NCBI RefSeq assembly: GCF_000761485.1
Contig: NZ_JPMX01000118.1
Coordinates: 1-64,000 of the forward strand
Length of the DNA stretch: 64,000 nucleotides
Reading direction: 5' to 3'
DNA from: Modestobacter caceresii
Lineage (GTDB): Bacteria > Actinomycetota > Actinomycetes > Mycobacteriales > Geodermatophilaceae
Shown here: positions 15,590-28,835 of the stretch, one piece after another
How the letters are laid out: each line of letters opens with the position of its first letter
How positions within the stretch are numbered: position 1 is the stretch's first letter
Notes under the pieces: model-generated
Told to the model about the DNA's origin: nothing
The model's input: only the letters and a program-made list of their open reading frames with translations
Databases searched by the model: none
Program-made: the position numbers and the translations under genes

Positions 15590-16764
15590 CCGGCGCCCAG
15601 CACGGCGCCGTCCGGCGAGACGGTCGCGGCCGGGCTGGTGACCGGCAGCTGTCCGGCCAGGGCACCGGCCACCAGCCGGTCGACCAGTTCCGGGTAGCTC
15701 ACCCCGGAGGCGGCCCACACCTGCGGGAACATCGACGTCGGGGTGAAGCCGGGCATGGTGTTCACCTCGTTGACCACCAGCCGGTCGGCTCCTGTGTCGG
15801 GGTCGGTGCCGAGGAAGAAGTCGACCCGGGCAAGACCGCGGCAGTCCAGCGCCAGGTAGGCACGCCGGGACACGTCCTGGATCCGGGTGACCTGCTCGGG
15901 CGTCAGGTCGGCGGGGACGTCGATGTCGACGGCCCCGTCGACGTACTTGACGCTGAAGTCGTACCAGTCGGTGCCGGGCCGGAGCCGGATCTCCGCCGGC
16001 ACGCTGGCCTCGGGCGGCCCGGAGCCGGGCGCGGCGAGCACGCCGCACTCGATCTCCCGGCCGGGCACCGCGGCCTCGACCACGACCTTCGGGTCGACCG
16101 CGGCCGCCGTCGCGACGGCGGCCGGGAACTGCGCCCAGTCGGTGACCTTGGTGATGCCGATGCTGGAGCCGGCGCGGGAGGGCTTGACGAAGACCGGCAG
16201 ACCCAGCCGCTCCCGGGCCGCCTGGTCCAGCACGGTCGGGTCGGGGCAGACCGCACCGTCCGCGTCGCGGAGCACCACGTGGTCACCCTGCGGGATGCCC
16301 GCCGCGGTGAGCAGCTTCTTGGTGAACTCCTTGTCCATCGAGGCGGCGCTGGCGAAGACCCCGGAGCCGACGTAGGGCAGCCCGGACATCTCCAGCAGGC
16401 CCTGGATGGTGCCGTCCTCCCCGTAGGCGCCGTGCAGCACCGGGAAGACGACGTCGACCTCGGTGAGCCGGCCGATCACCTGCCCGGCGTCCAGCACCGC
16501 CAGCCCGCGGCCGGCCGGGTCGCCCACCAGCGACACCGCGGTGCCGTCGGTGACCTCGGGCAGCTGTCCGCCGTCGATGGCCAGGGCCTTGCCGTCGTGC
16601 AGCAGCCAGCGGCCGTCCCGGGTGATGCCGACCGGCACCACCTCGTACCGCTCCGGGTCCAGCGCGGCGAGCACGCTCCCGGCCGACACGCAGGAGATCG
16701 CGTGCTCCGCGCTCCGCCCGCCGAAGACGACAGCGACCCTGGTCCTACGCGCCTTCCCGGTCAT
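15586..16764 (-). CDS. ddl: D-alanine--D-alanine ligase
   Basis: An ATP-grasp enzyme making the D-Ala-D-Ala dipeptide for peptidoglycan. The 392-residue protein shows [22 protein letters not shown] (N-terminal motif), [39 protein letters not shown] (grasp loop), RVDFFLG and [17 protein letters not shown], all Ddl landmarks. Length fits the actinobacterial type. Its place beside gpsA and thiL matches M. tuberculosis ddlA. The downstream lipoprotein gene is translationally coupled. Confidence 0.95.
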   Translation of the reverse strand: MTGKARRTRVAVVFGGRSAEHAISCVSAGSVLAALDPERYEVVPVGITRDGRWLLHDGKALAIDGGQLPEVTDGTAVSLVGDPAGRGLAVLDAGQVIGRLTEVDVVFPVLHGAYGEDGTIQGLLEMSGLPYVGSGVFASAASMDKEFTKKLLTAAGIPQGDHVVLRDADGAVCPDPTVLDQAARERLGLPVFVKPSRAGSSIGITKVTDWAQFPAAVATAAAVDPKVVVEAAVPGREIECGVLAAPGSGPPEASVPAEIRLRPGTDWYDFSVKYVDGAVDIDVPADLTPEQVTRIQDVSRRAYLALDCRGLARVDFFLGTDPDTGADRLVVNEVNTMPGFTPTSMFPQVWAASGVSYPELVDRLVAGALAGQLPVTSPAATVSPDGAVLGAG

Positions 16765-16774
16765 CGCGCCGACC

Positions 16775-17935
16775 CTAGCCGAGGGTCCCGAGCGCGGAAG
16801 TCAGGTCGGCCACCAGGTCGGCGGTGTCCTCGATGCCGCAGGAGAACCGCACGAAGCCGGCCGGGACGGCGTCCCCGCCCCACTGGGCCCGCCGGTCGAC
16901 CGTGGTGTGGATCCCGCCGAAGCTGGTCGCCGCCGCGACGAGCCGGCTGCTGCGCACCAGCTGCGCCACGGCGGCCTCGTCGGCGAGCTCGGCGGACACC
17001 ACGCCGTTGGGGCGCAGCATCTGCCGGGTCGCCAGCGCGAACGACGGGTCCTGCGGCCGCCAGGGCCACCGGACGCCAGTGACCGCCGGGTGAGCGGCCA
17101 GCAGCTCCGACAGCGCCGCGGCGTTGGCGGCCTGCCGGGCCAGCCGCAGGTCCAGGGTGCCCATGGACCGGTGGGCCAGCCACGCCTCGAACGCCCCGGG
17201 GGTGTTGCCGGTGGTCTTACGCCACGCGGCGATCCGGGTGTGCAGCTCCCGGCCGCGCTCGGTGCGGGCCGTGCTGACGTGCCCGAGCAGCACGTCGCTG
17301 TGCCCGGTCAGGGCCTTGGTGTCCGAGCCCACGGTGACGTCCGCCCCCAGGGCCAGCGGGCGCTGGCCGATCGGCGAGGCCGTGGTGTTGTCCACCACCA
17401 GCAGCGCACCCGCCGCCTGGGTGGCCCGGGCGACGGCGACGATGTCGCAGACGTCCAGCTGCGGGTTGCTGGGGGTCTCCAGCAGCACCAGCCGGGCGCC
17501 GTCGAGGTCCCCGCGGGCGGCGACGTCCTCGATCTCCAGGGTGGGCACCAGCTGCACCTGGACACCGAAGCGGGCCAGCTCGTCGCGGGCGAGCACCCGG
17601 GTGGCGTAGTAGCCGTCCGACGGCAGCACGACCCGGTCGCCGGGGCCGACCAGTGCCAGGACGGCGGAGCTGATCGCCGCCATGCCGGTGGCGAAGGACA
17701 GGCAGTCGCCGCCGTCGAGCTCGCCGACCGCACGTTCGAACACCCGCAGCGTCGGGTTGTCCGGGCGGGCGTAGCCGTCGGCGCCCTGCCAGCCGGGGGC
17801 CTCGTCCCCGAGGTGGTACGGCGCGGCGAAGACCGGCGACGGCCGGAGCGGGGTGCCCGGCACCGCCGGGTCGTCACCGGCGTGGACCAGCCGGGTGCCG
17901 TCGCCGAGGTCGGCGGGCAGGTCAGGAGTGGTCAC
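16775..17935 (-). CDS. Cystathionine gamma-lyase-like PLP enzyme
   Basis: A fold-type I PLP enzyme of the Cys/Met metabolism family (386 aa). The PLP lysine is Lys207 in [15 protein letters not shown], and [13 protein letters not shown] plus [12 protein letters not shown] are family signatures. In Streptomyces and relatives a cystathionine gamma-lyase occupies this position beside ddl and gpsA, so cystathionine cleavage to cysteine is the likely reaction. Synthase activity cannot be excluded from sequence. It is 10 bp upstream of ddl, so probably co-transcribed. Confidence 0.85.
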   Translation of the reverse strand: MTTPDLPADLGDGTRLVHAGDDPAVPGTPLRPSPVFAAPYHLGDEAPGWQGADGYARPDNPTLRVFERAVGELDGGDCLSFATGMAAISSAVLALVGPGDRVVLPSDGYYATRVLARDELARFGVQVQLVPTLEIEDVAARGDLDGARLVLLETPSNPQLDVCDIVAVARATQAAGALLVVDNTTASPIGQRPLALGADVTVGSDTKALTGHSDVLLGHVSTARTERGRELHTRIAAWRKTTGNTPGAFEAWLAHRSMGTLDLRLARQAANAAALSELLAAHPAVTGVRWPWRPQDPSFALATRQMLRPNGVVSAELADEAAVAQLVRSSRLVAAATSFGGIHTTVDRRAQWGGDAVPAGFVRFSCGIEDTADLVADLTSALGTLG

Positions 17936-17975
17936 GGACGGTCCTCCACGGGTGTGCGACGGCGCCCCCGGGGAG

Positions 17976-18971
17976 CTACTCCGGCTTGGCCTCTCGGGAC
18001 ATCATCTCGCGCACCATCTGGGCGGCGGACTCGCCCTCGTGGCAGACCCGGACCACCGCCTCGGTGATCGGCACGTCGACCCCGTGCGCGCGGGCCAGGT
18101 CCAGCACCGAGCGGCAGCTCTTCACGCCCTCGGCGGTCTGCCGGGTGATCTGCTCCACCTCGGCGACGGACATGCCCTGCCCGAGGTGCTCACCGAAGGT
18201 GCGGTTGCGCGACAGCGGTGAGGAGCAGGTGGCGACCAGGTCGCCCAGCCCGGCCAGCCCGGCGAAGGTGGTCACGTCGGCGCCGAGGGCGATGCCCAGC
18301 CGGGCGGTCTCGGCGAGACCGCGGGTGATCAGCGAGGCGCGCGTGTTGTCCCCGAAGCCGAGGCCGGCGGCGACCCCGCAGGCCAGCGCGATGACGTTCT
18401 TGACCGCGCCGCCCAGCTCGCAGCCGACCAGGTCCGGGTTGGTGTACGGCCGGAAGTAGCGGGTGTGGCAGGCCGCCTGCAGCGCCGCGGCCCGGTCGTC
18501 GTCGGAGCAGGCGATCACCGTGGCCGAGGGCTGCTCCTCGGCGATCTCCCGGGCGAGGTTGGGCCCGGACAGCGCCGCCACCCGGTCGGCACCGGCGCCG
18601 GTGACCTCGCGGATCACCTCGCTCATCCGCTTGGTCGTGCCGAGCTCGACGCCCTTCATCAGCGACAGCAGCGAGGAGTCGGCGGGCAGCAGCGGCGCCC
18701 AGTCGGTGAGGTTGGCCCGCAGCGTCTGGCTGGGCACGGCCAGCACGACGACCTCGGCACCGTCGAGCGCCTCGGCCGCGTCACCGGTGGCGCGCACCGC
18801 GTCGGGCAGCCGCACCCCCGGCAGGTAGTCGGCGTTCTCCCGGCTCGCGGTGATCGTCGCGGCCAGCTCGGGACGGCGGGCGTGCAGCGTCACCGAGCAC
18901 CCGGCGTCGGCGAGCACCTTGGCGAAGGTGGTGCCCCAGGAGCCGGCGCCCAGCACCGCGGCGCGGGTCAT
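17976..18971 (-). CDS. gpsA: Glycerol-3-phosphate dehydrogenase (NAD(P)+)
   Basis: GpsA reduces dihydroxyacetone phosphate to sn-glycerol-3-phosphate for phospholipid synthesis. The 331-residue protein begins [22 protein letters not shown] with the Rossmann GxGxxG motif. [37 protein letters not shown] is the family catalytic core; the Lys in VKN is the catalytic lysine. I chose the ATG at 18971; the open frame continues upstream without similarity. A plsC-type acyltransferase often precedes gpsA in actinobacteria but is absent here. Confidence 0.94.
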   Translation of the reverse strand: MTRAAVLGAGSWGTTFAKVLADAGCSVTLHARRPELAATITASRENADYLPGVRLPDAVRATGDAAEALDGAEVVVLAVPSQTLRANLTDWAPLLPADSSLLSLMKGVELGTTKRMSEVIREVTGAGADRVAALSGPNLAREIAEEQPSATVIACSDDDRAAALQAACHTRYFRPYTNPDLVGCELGGAVKNVIALACGVAAGLGFGDNTRASLITRGLAETARLGIALGADVTTFAGLAGLGDLVATCSSPLSRNRTFGEHLGQGMSVAEVEQITRQTAEGVKSCRSVLDLARAHGVDVPITEAVVRVCHEGESAAQMVREMMSREAKPE

Positions 18972-19148
18972 GCGGCCGCCCCGGCGCGCGGGGTGGGCAC
19001 GGTGGCCGTGCGTGGCGACAACTGCTCGGACACCGGGCCCCTTCCGTCTCGTGGCCCGCCGGCGCTGCACCGGCGACCCGGCCCATGATCGTGCCCTCCG
19101 GCCCGGAGCGGCCCGCACGCGGCCCCGGGGTGTCGGGCGTCGTCGTCC

Positions 19149-20693
19149 TCAGCCGAGGCCGGGTGCCCGGTGGGTGAACCGCCCGCCGACCAGGGTGGCC
19201 AGCACCTCCATCGCCCGCAGGCCGTCGGCGCCGTCGCGGGCGAGGACCGTCGCGGGTGGCTCGGCCACCACCACCAGGTCCGCCACGTCCCCGACCCGGA
19301 CCCCGCGCCGTCCCCCGCTGGCCGCGGCCAGCGCGGTGTCCAGGTCCAGGTGCTGCTCGGGGTGCCAGGCCGGGCGGTCGTCCAGCGACCGGTGGACGGC
19401 GCTGGCGATGCCGTCCCAGGGGTCCAGCGGGGCCACCGGAGCGTCGGAGCCCAGCACGATCTCCGCGCCGGCGTCGACCAGCGCCCGGTAGGGGAACGCC
19501 CGCGCCGTCGCGGCGGCCCAGTGCTGGTCGGCGGCGTCCCGGTCGTCCAGGGCGTGCCGGGGCTGCACGCTGGCGACCACCCCCAGCTCGGCGAAGCGCG
19601 GCAGGTCGGCGTCGTGCACCTGCTGGGCGTGCTCGATCCGCCCGGTGCAGCCGGCGGCGGCGAAGCCGTCCAGCGCGACCGCCGCGGCCCGGTCGCCGAT
19701 GGCGTGCACGGCGAGGTCCAGCCCGGCCGCGCTCCCCCGGCGGAGCAGCCGCTCCAGCTCCTCCGGCGGGGTGCGCAGCACGCCGTGGGCGTCCGCTCCC
19801 GCCGCCCCCGGGTACGGGTCGTGGCAGAAGGCGGTGCGGGTGCCGAGGGAGCCGTCGACGAAGACCTTCAGCGGGCCCATCCGCACCCGGTCGGCGGCGA
19901 CCGGGTCGACCACCCCGGGCAGCGGGTCGCCGCTGCGCAGCCCGGCGGCGATCGCCTCCTCCAGCCGGTCGACCCAGACCCCGGCCCGCACGCGCAGCGC
20001 GGGACCGCCCTCCCGCAGCCCGGCCCGCCGGGCCCAGGAGCCGATCAGGTCGCCGTACTCGAGGTCGACGACGGCGGTCAGCCCGCGCGCCGCCGCCGCG
20101 GCCGCGGCCTCCAGCACCCACCCGTCCAGGACGGCGGGGTCGACCCGGGCGGCCCGGGCCACGAGGTCCATCGCCTCCTGCTCGAGCACGAGCCCGGTCG
20201 GACTGCTCAGGTCGAACCGCCGCGCGGCGGCCGTGTTCGCCCAGGCGGTGTGCAGGTCCCCGCTGCCCAGGACCACGATCGTGTCCGGCGGCACCACCCC
20301 GGCCAGCGCGGCGTCCAGGACGGCGGCGGTGGCCGGCTCGCCCCACAGCGCGTCCCGGAAGCCGTGGCCCATCACCACCGCACCCGGAGCCGGCGGTGCG
20401 GCCCGCAGCGCGGCGGCCATGAGCCCGGCGGCCTCCTGTGCCGACCCGGCGGCGGAGACGTCGATCCGCCGCCGCGCCGCGGCCCACTGCTCCAGGTGGG
20501 TGTGCGCGTCCCGCAGGCCGGGCAGCAGCGCGGCCCCGGCCAGGTCCACCACCTCGACGGGGTCGGGCAGCCCGTCGAGCCCCGGGGCGCCGGAGGACAG
20601 GTCGTCGGCGATCGCCAGCACCCGCCCCTCGACGACCAGGACGTCCCGGGTGCGGTCACCGAGCCGGGCGGAGCGCAGCAGCAGGGCGGTCAC
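19149..20693 (-). CDS. Amidohydrolase family protein (YtcJ-like)
   Basis: A 514-residue metal-dependent hydrolase of the amidohydrolase_3/YtcJ type. The N-terminal HxH metal motif (DAHTHLEQ, about 62-69), HAIGDRA, the HAQQVHDAD region and [15 protein letters not shown] (metal-binding Asp) are all present. Substrate unknown; characterised relatives act on N-acyl or cyclic amides. The GTG at 20693 overlaps the upstream serine hydrolase stop (GTGA), so the pair forms one translational unit that could degrade an amide or ester compound. Confidence 0.82.
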   Translation of the reverse strand: MTALLLRSARLGDRTRDVLVVEGRVLAIADDLSSGAPGLDGLPDPVEVVDLAGAALLPGLRDAHTHLEQWAAARRRIDVSAAGSAQEAAGLMAAALRAAPPAPGAVVMGHGFRDALWGEPATAAVLDAALAGVVPPDTIVVLGSGDLHTAWANTAAARRFDLSSPTGLVLEQEAMDLVARAARVDPAVLDGWVLEAAAAAAARGLTAVVDLEYGDLIGSWARRAGLREGGPALRVRAGVWVDRLEEAIAAGLRSGDPLPGVVDPVAADRVRMGPLKVFVDGSLGTRTAFCHDPYPGAAGADAHGVLRTPPEELERLLRRGSAAGLDLAVHAIGDRAAAVALDGFAAAGCTGRIEHAQQVHDADLPRFAELGVVASVQPRHALDDRDAADQHWAAATARAFPYRALVDAGAEIVLGSDAPVAPLDPWDGIASAVHRSLDDRPAWHPEQHLDLDTALAAASGGRRGVRVGDVADLVVVAEPPATVLARDGADGLRAMEVLATLVGGRFTHRAPGLG

Positions 20694-22138
20694 CGGCCGA
20701 CCCCGCCGGCGCGCCCGTCCTGCACCTGGGGAGCACGGACCTGGGCGGCCCGCTGCGCCCGGAACACCTCGGCCGGCCAGGCCGAGATGCCACCGAGCCG
20801 CACCGCGGCGGCGGTGCCGTCGTCGGCCCAGGTGTACTCGACCGTCTCGCCGGCCGCCCCGAACCCGGCGACCGCCTCCTGGCGCAGGGTGTCCGCGCCC
20901 TCGGCCGTGAGCTCCAGGTGCTCCTCGGCCGGCTCGGGGGCGCTGGGGTGCAGCAGCACCAGCCGGCCGCCCAGCAGCGCGACGTCCGTGGCGCCCCACA
21001 GGTTGACGAAGCGGCCGGCGTAGCGCGCCAGCTCGGCCGCCGGCGGCTGCGGCACGTCTGCGGGTGCGGCCAGGGCGAGGTCGAGCAGCCCGAACAGACC
21101 CCGGGCCAGCACGTCGGCCGGCCCGTCCACGGCGTTGGTCAGCACGCTCACGACGACGTGGGCCTCCGGGTCGATCCAGGTGCGGGTGATGTGCCCCGGG
21201 AAGCCGCCGCTGTGCCCGACCAGCCGCCGCTCCCCCTGCGTCCGGAGGTCCAGCCCGAGCCCGTAGTGCCGCGGCGGGGCCCCGTGCGCACGGATCTCGG
21301 ACTCCGGTCGGCGCATCAGCCGCTTGGTGTCCTCCCGCAGCAGCCGGGCGTCGCCGGAGGTGAGGGCCGCCCCGAACGCGGTCAGGTCACGGGCGGTCGA
21401 CCAGAACCCGGTCGCCGCGGCCATCGCCCGGGTGTCCACCGGCGGGATGGTCAGCCGGGTGTCCTCGCCGTCCAGCAGGCCGGTGTGCCCGGCGGCGTGC
21501 TCACCGGCCCGGGCCGGCGACCACTCCGGTCCGGTGTCGGCCAGGCCCAGGGGGTCGACCACCGCGCGCTGCACGTGGTCGGCGTAGGAGGTGCCGGTGA
21601 CCACCTCGATCGCCAGCCCGAGCAGCGAGTAGCCGATGTTGGAGTACTTGAAGTGCTCGTTGCGCTCGAGGACCGCCCCCTCCTCGACCGCGATGCGCAG
21701 CAGCAGCTGCGCGTCCGGGAAGGGCCGGCCCAGCTGCCAGTGGTCGTTGTCCCGGCCGTCCCGGATGACGCCGCCCTGGTGCCCGAGCAGCTCGCGGACG
21801 GTGACCGCGGCCACCGCCGACCCCTCCAGCGCCGGCACCCACTGCCCGATCGGGTCGTCCAGCCGCAGCCGCCCGGCCTCGACCAGCTGCAGCACCGCGG
21901 TGGCGGTGAAGGTCTTGGAGTGCGAGGCGATCCGGAACAGGTGGCCGGGGGTCAGCGGCGCCCCGCTGTCCAGGTCGGCCACGCCCAGCGCGGTGTCCAG
22001 CACCAGCTCGCCACCGACCCGGACGGCGGCCTGCACGCCCGGCACCCGCAGCCGGCGGCGCTGGTGGTCCAGCCACGACTCCAGGTAGCCCGCCGCAGCG
22101 GTGGCGACCTCGGCGGTGCGCTCAGGGGTGGTGCTCAT
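20690..22138 (-). CDS. Serine hydrolase, beta-lactamase/PBP family
   Basis: A 482-residue class C beta-lactamase-like serine hydrolase. SxxK is seen in ASHSKTFT (about residues 66-73), the Tyr-Ser-Asn motif in YSNIGYS, and a third motif resembling HxG in [10 protein letters not shown]-terminal extension of about 120 residues (from [12 protein letters not shown]) resembles the lipocalin-like beta-barrel often found in this group. No signal peptide is visible, so it is probably cytoplasmic. Family members include esterases and D-aminopeptidases; it is coupled to the amidohydrolase. Confidence 0.83.
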   Translation of the reverse strand: MSTTPERTAEVATAAAGYLESWLDHQRRRLRVPGVQAAVRVGGELVLDTALGVADLDSGAPLTPGHLFRIASHSKTFTATAVLQLVEAGRLRLDDPIGQWVPALEGSAVAAVTVRELLGHQGGVIRDGRDNDHWQLGRPFPDAQLLLRIAVEEGAVLERNEHFKYSNIGYSLLGLAIEVVTGTSYADHVQRAVVDPLGLADTGPEWSPARAGEHAAGHTGLLDGEDTRLTIPPVDTRAMAAATGFWSTARDLTAFGAALTSGDARLLREDTKRLMRRPESEIRAHGAPPRHYGLGLDLRTQGERRLVGHSGGFPGHITRTWIDPEAHVVVSVLTNAVDGPADVLARGLFGLLDLALAAPADVPQPPAAELARYAGRFVNLWGATDVALLGGRLVLLHPSAPEPAEEHLELTAEGADTLRQEAVAGFGAAGETVEYTWADDGTAAAVRLGGISAWPAEVFRAQRAAQVRAPQVQDGRAGGVGR

Positions 22139-22262
22139 CGCGGCGGGCTCCTCGGGGGCGGCGGACTGTGCTGCGGGGAGCAGATCACCCTCCCCGGCGT
22201 CGTGTGCAGCGGGCCCTGGTGCCGACCTGCCCCAGCCTGCCCCGGTGTGCTGAGCTTGCCGG

Positions 22263-22904
22263 GTGCAGCGGTGGTCGGTCGTCGTCCCGGCGAAGCGGCT
22301 CGACGCGGCCAAGACCCGGCTGGCGCCGCTGACGGCGACGCTGTCCGGGGGCACCTCCGCCGCACACGAGGAGCTGGTGCTGGCCCTGCTGGGCGACACC
22401 GTCGCCGCCGCGCTGGCCAGCCCCGCCGTCGGCCTGGTGCTGGTGGTCACCGACGACCCGCGGGCTGCCGCCGTCGTCACCGGCCTGGGCGCCCGGACGG
22501 TCGACGACCGGCCCGGCCGGGGCCTCAACGCTGCCCTGGAGCACGGCGCCCGGGTCGCCCGGACCGGCGGCGCCGGCCCGCTGGCCGCGCTGAACTCCGA
22601 CCTGCCGGCCCTGCGGGCCGCCGAGCTGTCCGATGCGCTGGCCGAGGCGGCCGGCCGGCCGCGCAGCTTCGTCGCCGACACCGCCGGCACCGGGACGACG
22701 CTGCTGGCCGTCCCCGCCGGAGAGCTCGACCCGCGCTTCGGCCCCGGTTCCGCCGCCGCCCACACCGCGGCCGGGGCGGTCTCCCTGACCGGGCGGTGGC
22801 CCGGGCTCCGCCAGGACGTCGACACCCCCGCCGACCTGGCGGCCGCCCGACAGCTCGGCGTCGGCCCCCGGACGACGGGGTTCCTGTCGTCGAACGCCAG
22901 GTGA
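22263..22904 (+). CDS. fbiD: Phosphoenolpyruvate/2-phospho-L-lactate guanylyltransferase (F420 synthesis)
   Basis: A nucleotidyltransferase activating phosphoenolpyruvate (or 2-phospholactate) with GTP in cofactor F420 synthesis. The 213-residue protein starts [18 protein letters not shown], and shows [19 protein letters not shown] and a [10 protein letters not shown] motif, matching FbiD/CofC. M. tuberculosis Rv2983 (fbiD) sits at the same place, between gpsA and ppk. Its presence indicates that this organism makes F420. GTG start; 14 bp before ppk. Confidence 0.9.
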   Translation: MQRWSVVVPAKRLDAAKTRLAPLTATLSGGTSAAHEELVLALLGDTVAAALASPAVGLVLVVTDDPRAAAVVTGLGARTVDDRPGRGLNAALEHGARVARTGGAGPLAALNSDLPALRAAELSDALAEAAGRPRSFVADTAGTGTTLLAVPAGELDPRFGPGSAAAHTAAGAVSLTGRWPGLRQDVDTPADLAAARQLGVGPRTTGFLSSNAR

Positions 22905-22918
22905 GGCAGGATCGACCC

Positions 22919-24974
<2,056 letters not shown>

Positions 24975-24991
<17 letters not shown>

Positions 24992-25943
24992 GGACGACCG
25001 GTTGATCCCCGCGGCCGGCGGCGCGGTCTGGCGCCCCGCGGACGACGGCACGGTCGAGACCGCGGTGGTGCACCGGCCCAAGTACGACGACTGGTCCCTG
25101 CCCAAGGGGAAGCTGGACGCCGGAGAGCACCCGCTGGTCGCCGCGGTCCGGGAGGTCGGCGAGGAGACCGGCCTGCAGGTCGCGGTCGGCCGGCGCAGCG
25201 TGCAGACCCGGTACGCCCACCGCCAGGGCCCCAAACGGGTCGACTACTGGGTGATGCAGGCCGTCGGCGGGGCCTTCGTGCCCAACGACGAGGTCGACGA
25301 GCTGCGCTGGCTGTCGGTGCCCGAGGCCGTCGACCTGGTCAGCCACAGCCACGACCGGGCCGTGCTCGAGGACCTCGCCCGTACCGACGTGCCCCGGGCA
25401 CCGCGGGTGCTGCTGCTGCGGCACGCCTCGGCCGGCGACCGGTCGGACTGGGACGGCCCGGACGAGACGCGTCCGCTGGACCGCCGGGGCCGCGCGCAGG
25501 CCGCGACGCTGGCCGCCGTCCTGCCGGTCTTCGCGCCGTCCCGGCTGCTGGCTGCCCCGCCGGTGCGCTGCGGGCAGACCCTCGACCCGCTGGCCCGCGA
25601 GCTGGGGCTCCCCGTCGGGCCGGTGCCCGAGCTGGGTGAGGAGGGGTTCGACGCCGACCCGCAGGCCGGGGTCGAGCTGGTGACCCGGCTGCTGGCCGAC
25701 ACCGACGCCGCCGGCCCGGTGGTCATCTGCAGCCAGGGCGGCGCCATCCCCGCGGTGCTGCTCGCCCTCGGGGTGCGGTGGCACGACACCGCCGGGGCGC
25801 TGTGGCCGCCGTCGGCGAAGGGCAGCGTGTGGGCGCTCGGCGGCCGGCCCGGCGCCCTGGTCGCCGACTACTACCGCGACTTCACCGCCGACCCCGCGGC
25901 GCCGGCCGGCACGCTCACGCCCAGCACCGCCGGCCGGAGCTGA
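24975..25943 (+). CDS. mutT1: MutT1-type Nudix hydrolase fused to a histidine phosphatase
   Basis: A 322-residue two-domain enzyme. The Nudix box is complete ([18 protein letters not shown], about residues 50-67) and the second domain (from about 140) has the histidine phosphatase motif [10 protein letters not shown]. Mycobacterial MutT1 (Rv2985) has the same architecture and position after ppk; it hydrolyses 8-oxo-GTP/dGTP and diadenosine polyphosphates. Sanitation of oxidised nucleotides complements mutM in this window. The GTG start is inside ppk. Confidence 0.92.
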
Positions 25944-25947
25944 CCCA

Positions 25948-26005
25948 GGCCCCCTCTCAGCTGCCCGCCCCGAGCCTGCGAGGGGTGGGGGGAGAGGGGG
26001 TCCTT
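25948..26005 (-). repeat. 3'-end hairpin element, copy 4 (after leuD)
   Basis: On the minus strand, two bases after the leuD TGA, AAGGACCCCCTCTC is followed by an inner CCCC/GGGG hairpin and GAGAGGGGGCC. The outer arms (25950-25958 and 25992-26000) pair over 9 bp. The element occupies nearly the whole gap between convergent leuD and the mutT1-like gene. Confidence 0.7.
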
Positions 26006-26007
26006 CG

Positions 26008-26613
26008 TCAGGCGGGGAGCGCCGGCAGCGAGCGGGGCAGCCAGGCCGGGCGCGCGGCCTCGAACGCGGTGATGTCGTCGAGGTGCCGCTCGGTGAGGCC
26101 GACGTCGTCCAGCCCCTCGAGCAGCCGCCAGCGGGTGTAGGGGTCGACCTCGAACGGCACGGTGACCGCGCCGTAGGTCACCTGCTCGGCCCGCAGGTCC
26201 ACGGTCACCGGGGTGGCCGGGTCGGCCTCGATCGTGGCCCACAGCGCCTCGACGTCCGGCTCGGACATCAGCACGGTGAGCAGCCCGGACTTGGTCGAGT
26301 TGTTCTTGAAGATGTCGGCGAACCGGGAGCTGATGACCACCCGGAAGCCGCCGTCCAGCAGCGCCCAGACCGCGTGCTCGCGGGAGGAGCCGGTGCCGAA
26401 GTCGGGCCCGGCGACCAGGATCGAGGCGTCGGCGTACTGCGGCTGGTTGAGCACGAAGTCCGGCTCGTTGGTGCGCCAGGCGACGAACAGCCCGTCCTCG
26501 AACCCGGTGCGGGTGATCCGCTTGAGGTACTCGGCCGGGATGATCTGGTCGGTGTCGACGTTGCTCCGCCGCAGCGGGGCGGCCGTGCCGGTGTGTGTGG
26601 TGAAGGCGTCCAT
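26008..26613 (-). CDS. leuD: 3-isopropylmalate dehydratase small subunit
   Basis: LeuD is the small (swivel) subunit of isopropylmalate isomerase, the second leucine-specific step. The 201-residue protein has [26 protein letters not shown] and the [17 protein letters not shown] loop typical of LeuD. It lies 5 bp downstream of leuC and forms the leuCD operon. Length (about 200) is typical. Confidence 0.96.
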   Translation of the reverse strand: MDAFTTHTGTAAPLRRSNVDTDQIIPAEYLKRITRTGFEDGLFVAWRTNEPDFVLNQPQYADASILVAGPDFGTGSSREHAVWALLDGGFRVVISSRFADIFKNNSTKSGLLTVLMSEPDVEALWATIEADPATPVTVDLRAEQVTYGAVTVPFEVDPYTRWRLLEGLDDVGLTERHLDDITAFEAARPAWLPRSLPALPA

Positions 26614-26618
26614 GTCGG

Positions 26619-28043
26619 TCAGACTCCAGCGGGGATCGGGGCGTCGGGCAGGTCGGCGGGGGCGGTGAGCCGGCCGGTGAGCGCGGTCGCCGCGGCGACG
26701 GCCGGGGAGACCAGGTGGGTGCGCCCGCCCTTGCCCTGCCGGCCCTGGAAGTTGCGGTTGCTGGTGGAGGCCGCGCGCTCACCCGGCTTCAGCTGGTCGG
26801 GGTTCATGCCCAGGCACATCGAGCAGCCCGCGCCCCGCCACTCGGCGCCGGCGTCGAGGAAGACCTGGTCCAGCCCCTCGGCCTCGGCCTGCAGCTTCAC
26901 CTGCACCGACCCGGGGACGACGAGCATCCGGGTGCTGGCGTCGACGTGCTTGCCCTTCAGCAGGGCGGCGGCGACCCGGAGGTCCTCGATCCGGCCGTTG
27001 GTGCACGACCCGAGGAAGACGGTGTCGACGTCGATCTCGCGCAGCGGGGTGCCGGCGGTCAGGCCCATGTAGGCCAGCGCGGACTCCGCGGCCCGGCGCT
27101 CGTTCTCGTCGGCGATCGTGGCCGGGTCGGGCACCGAGGCGTCGATCGGCAGCCCCTGCCCGGGGTTGGTGCCCCAGGTGACGTAGGGGGTCAGCGAGGC
27201 GGCGTCGATGTGCACCTCGTGGTCGAAGACGGCGTCGTCGTCGGTGGTGAGGGTGGACCAGTGCGCGACGGCGGCGTCCCAGTCGGCGCCCTGCGGGGCG
27301 TGCGGGCGCCCGGCCAGGAAGTCGAAGGTGGTCTGGTCCGGGGCGATGAGCCCGGCGCGGGCGCCGGCCTCGATCGACATGTTGCAGATCGTCATCCGGG
27401 CCTCCATGGACAGCGCCTGGATCGCGCTGCCCCGGTACTCGATGACGTGGCCCTGGCCGCCGCCGGTGCCGATCTGGGCGATGACGGCGAGGATGACGTC
27501 CTTGGCCGAGACGCCCGGGGGCAGCTCGCCGTCGACGGTGACCGCCATCTGCTTGGCCGACAGCTGCGGCAGCGTCTGGGTGGCGAGCACGTGCTCGACC
27601 TCGCTGGTGCCGATGCCGAAGGCCAGCGCACCGAAGGCGCCGTGGGTGGAGGTGTGGCTGTCGCCGCACACGATGGTCATCCCCGGCTGGGTGAGCCCCA
27701 GCTGCGGGCCGATCACGTGCACGATCCCCTGGTCCCGGTCGCCCATCGGGGCCAGCCGGATGCCGAACTCGGCGGCGTTGCGCCGCAGCGCGTCCACCTG
27801 GGCCCGGCTGATCGGGTCGGCGATCGGGGACAGGATGTCCAGGGTCGGGACGTTGTGGTCCTCGGTGGCCATGGTCAGGTCCGGACGGCGCACGGTGCGC
27901 CCGGCGGCCCGGAGCCCGTCGAAGGCCTGCGGGCTGGTCACCTCGTGCACGAGGTGCAGGTCGATGTAGAGGAGGTCGGGCTCTCCCGCCGTCCGCCGGA
28001 CGACGTGCTGCTCGTACACCTTCTGCGCCAGGGTCCTGCCCAC
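26619..28043 (-). CDS. leuC: 3-isopropylmalate dehydratase large subunit
   Basis: The [4Fe-4S] catalytic subunit of isopropylmalate isomerase (474 aa). The iron-sulfur cysteines are visible in [10 protein letters not shown] and in [39 protein letters not shown] is the aconitase-family signature. The GTG at 28043 is preceded by GAGGAGG. Transcription starts in the short gap shared with the divergent IclR regulator, which holds a palindromic operator. Confidence 0.96.
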   Translation of the reverse strand: MGRTLAQKVYEQHVVRRTAGEPDLLYIDLHLVHEVTSPQAFDGLRAAGRTVRRPDLTMATEDHNVPTLDILSPIADPISRAQVDALRRNAAEFGIRLAPMGDRDQGIVHVIGPQLGLTQPGMTIVCGDSHTSTHGAFGALAFGIGTSEVEHVLATQTLPQLSAKQMAVTVDGELPPGVSAKDVILAVIAQIGTGGGQGHVIEYRGSAIQALSMEARMTICNMSIEAGARAGLIAPDQTTFDFLAGRPHAPQGADWDAAVAHWSTLTTDDDAVFDHEVHIDAASLTPYVTWGTNPGQGLPIDASVPDPATIADENERRAAESALAYMGLTAGTPLREIDVDTVFLGSCTNGRIEDLRVAAALLKGKHVDASTRMLVVPGSVQVKLQAEAEGLDQVFLDAGAEWRGAGCSMCLGMNPDQLKPGERAASTSNRNFQGRQGKGGRTHLVSPAVAAATALTGRLTAPADLPDAPIPAGV

Positions 28044-28063
28044 GGGGTCCTCCTCGTTGCCAT

Positions 28064-28083
28064 CTCACATCTTGGGATGCGAG
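28064..28083. promoter_or_regulatory. Palindromic operator between leuC and the LtbR-like regulator
   Basis: CTCACATC, TTGG, GATGCGAG forms an 8-4-8 inverted repeat with one mismatch in the arms. It lies in the 49-bp divergent gap. On the leuC strand a TAATAC -10-like box (28083-28088) abuts it, so a bound regulator would block leuCD transcription and probably its own. Assignment to the adjacent IclR protein is inferred. Confidence 0.6.
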
Positions 28084-28092
28084 TATTAGGAC

Positions 28093-28794
28093 GTGGGACA
28101 GCCTAACCCCGTCGCGGTCCTGGACAAAGCCGTGGCCATCCTCCGCGCCGTGTCGGCCGAGCCGGCCAGCCTCGCCGAGCTGGTGGCGCGTACCGAGCTG
28201 CCGCGGGCGACCGCACACCGGCTCGCCACCGCCCTGGAGGCGCACCGCCTGCTGCGGCGCACCGACACCGGCGCCTGGGCCCCGGGTCCGGCGCTAGCCG
28301 AGCTCGGCCGGGGCGGCGTCGACCTCGGCGACCTGGCCGGCCGACACCTGGCCGTGCTGCGCGACAGCACCGGGGAGAGTGCCCAGTTCTACGTGCGCGA
28401 CGGCAGCAGCCGGGTGTGCATCGCCGTCGCCGAACGCGCCAGCGGACTGCGCGACACCGTGCCCCTGGGCGCCCGACTCCCCTTGACCGCCGGGTCGGCG
28501 GCGCACGTCCTCCTGGCCTTCTCCCCCGCCGAGGAGGTCACCGCGCTCCTGCCGGCGGCGAGCTTCACCGCCCGCACCCTGCTCGACGTCCGCCGCCGCG
28601 GCTGGGCGCACAGCGTCGCCGAGCGCGAGGCCGGGGTCGCCTCGCTGTCCGCCCCGGTGCGGGACGGTGCCGGCGGCGTCCTGGGCGCCGTCTCGATCTC
28701 CGGCCCGGTCGAGCGACTGGGCCGCCGCCCCAGCCCCGAGGTGGTCTCCGCCGTCCTGGACGCCGCCGTCGCCGTCTCCCGGGCGGCACGCTGA
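28093..28794 (+). CDS. ltbR: IclR-family regulator, LtbR-like
   Basis: A 233-residue IclR regulator: an N-terminal winged helix-turn-helix (LAELVARTELPRATAHRLATALEAHRLL, about 18-46) and a C-terminal effector domain (about 75-230). M. tuberculosis Rv2989 and corynebacterial LtbR, a repressor of leuCD and tryptophan genes, occupy the same divergent position. The GTG start at 28093 is only ten bases beyond the operator, so the mRNA is probably leaderless or nearly so. Leucine-linked control is inferred from context and homologues. Confidence 0.85.
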   Translation: MGQPNPVAVLDKAVAILRAVSAEPASLAELVARTELPRATAHRLATALEAHRLLRRTDTGAWAPGPALAELGRGGVDLGDLAGRHLAVLRDSTGESAQFYVRDGSSRVCIAVAERASGLRDTVPLGARLPLTAGSAAHVLLAFSPAEEVTALLPAASFTARTLLDVRRRGWAHSVAEREAGVASLSAPVRDGAGGVLGAVSISGPVERLGRRPSPEVVSAVLDAAVAVSRAAR

Positions 28795-28799
28795 CACGC

Positions 28800-28828
28800 T
28801 TGTTCGTTCCTACGTAGTTCCGTACTCT
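28800..28828 (+). promoter_or_regulatory. Likely promoter of the HTH-M23 gene pair
   Basis: TTGTTC and TACTCT are separated by exactly 17 bp, ending 7 bp before the GTG start at 28836. The -10 fits TAnnnT. The predicted transcript would start at or within a base or two of the start codon. Confidence 0.5.
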
Positions 28829-28835
28829 TGCAGGC

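Noticed and set aside
20438-22918. Long plus-strand frame leading into ppk
   Set aside because: The part before 22919 is antisense to the serine hydrolase and amidohydrolase genes and out of frame with fbiD; only the ppk part has homology.
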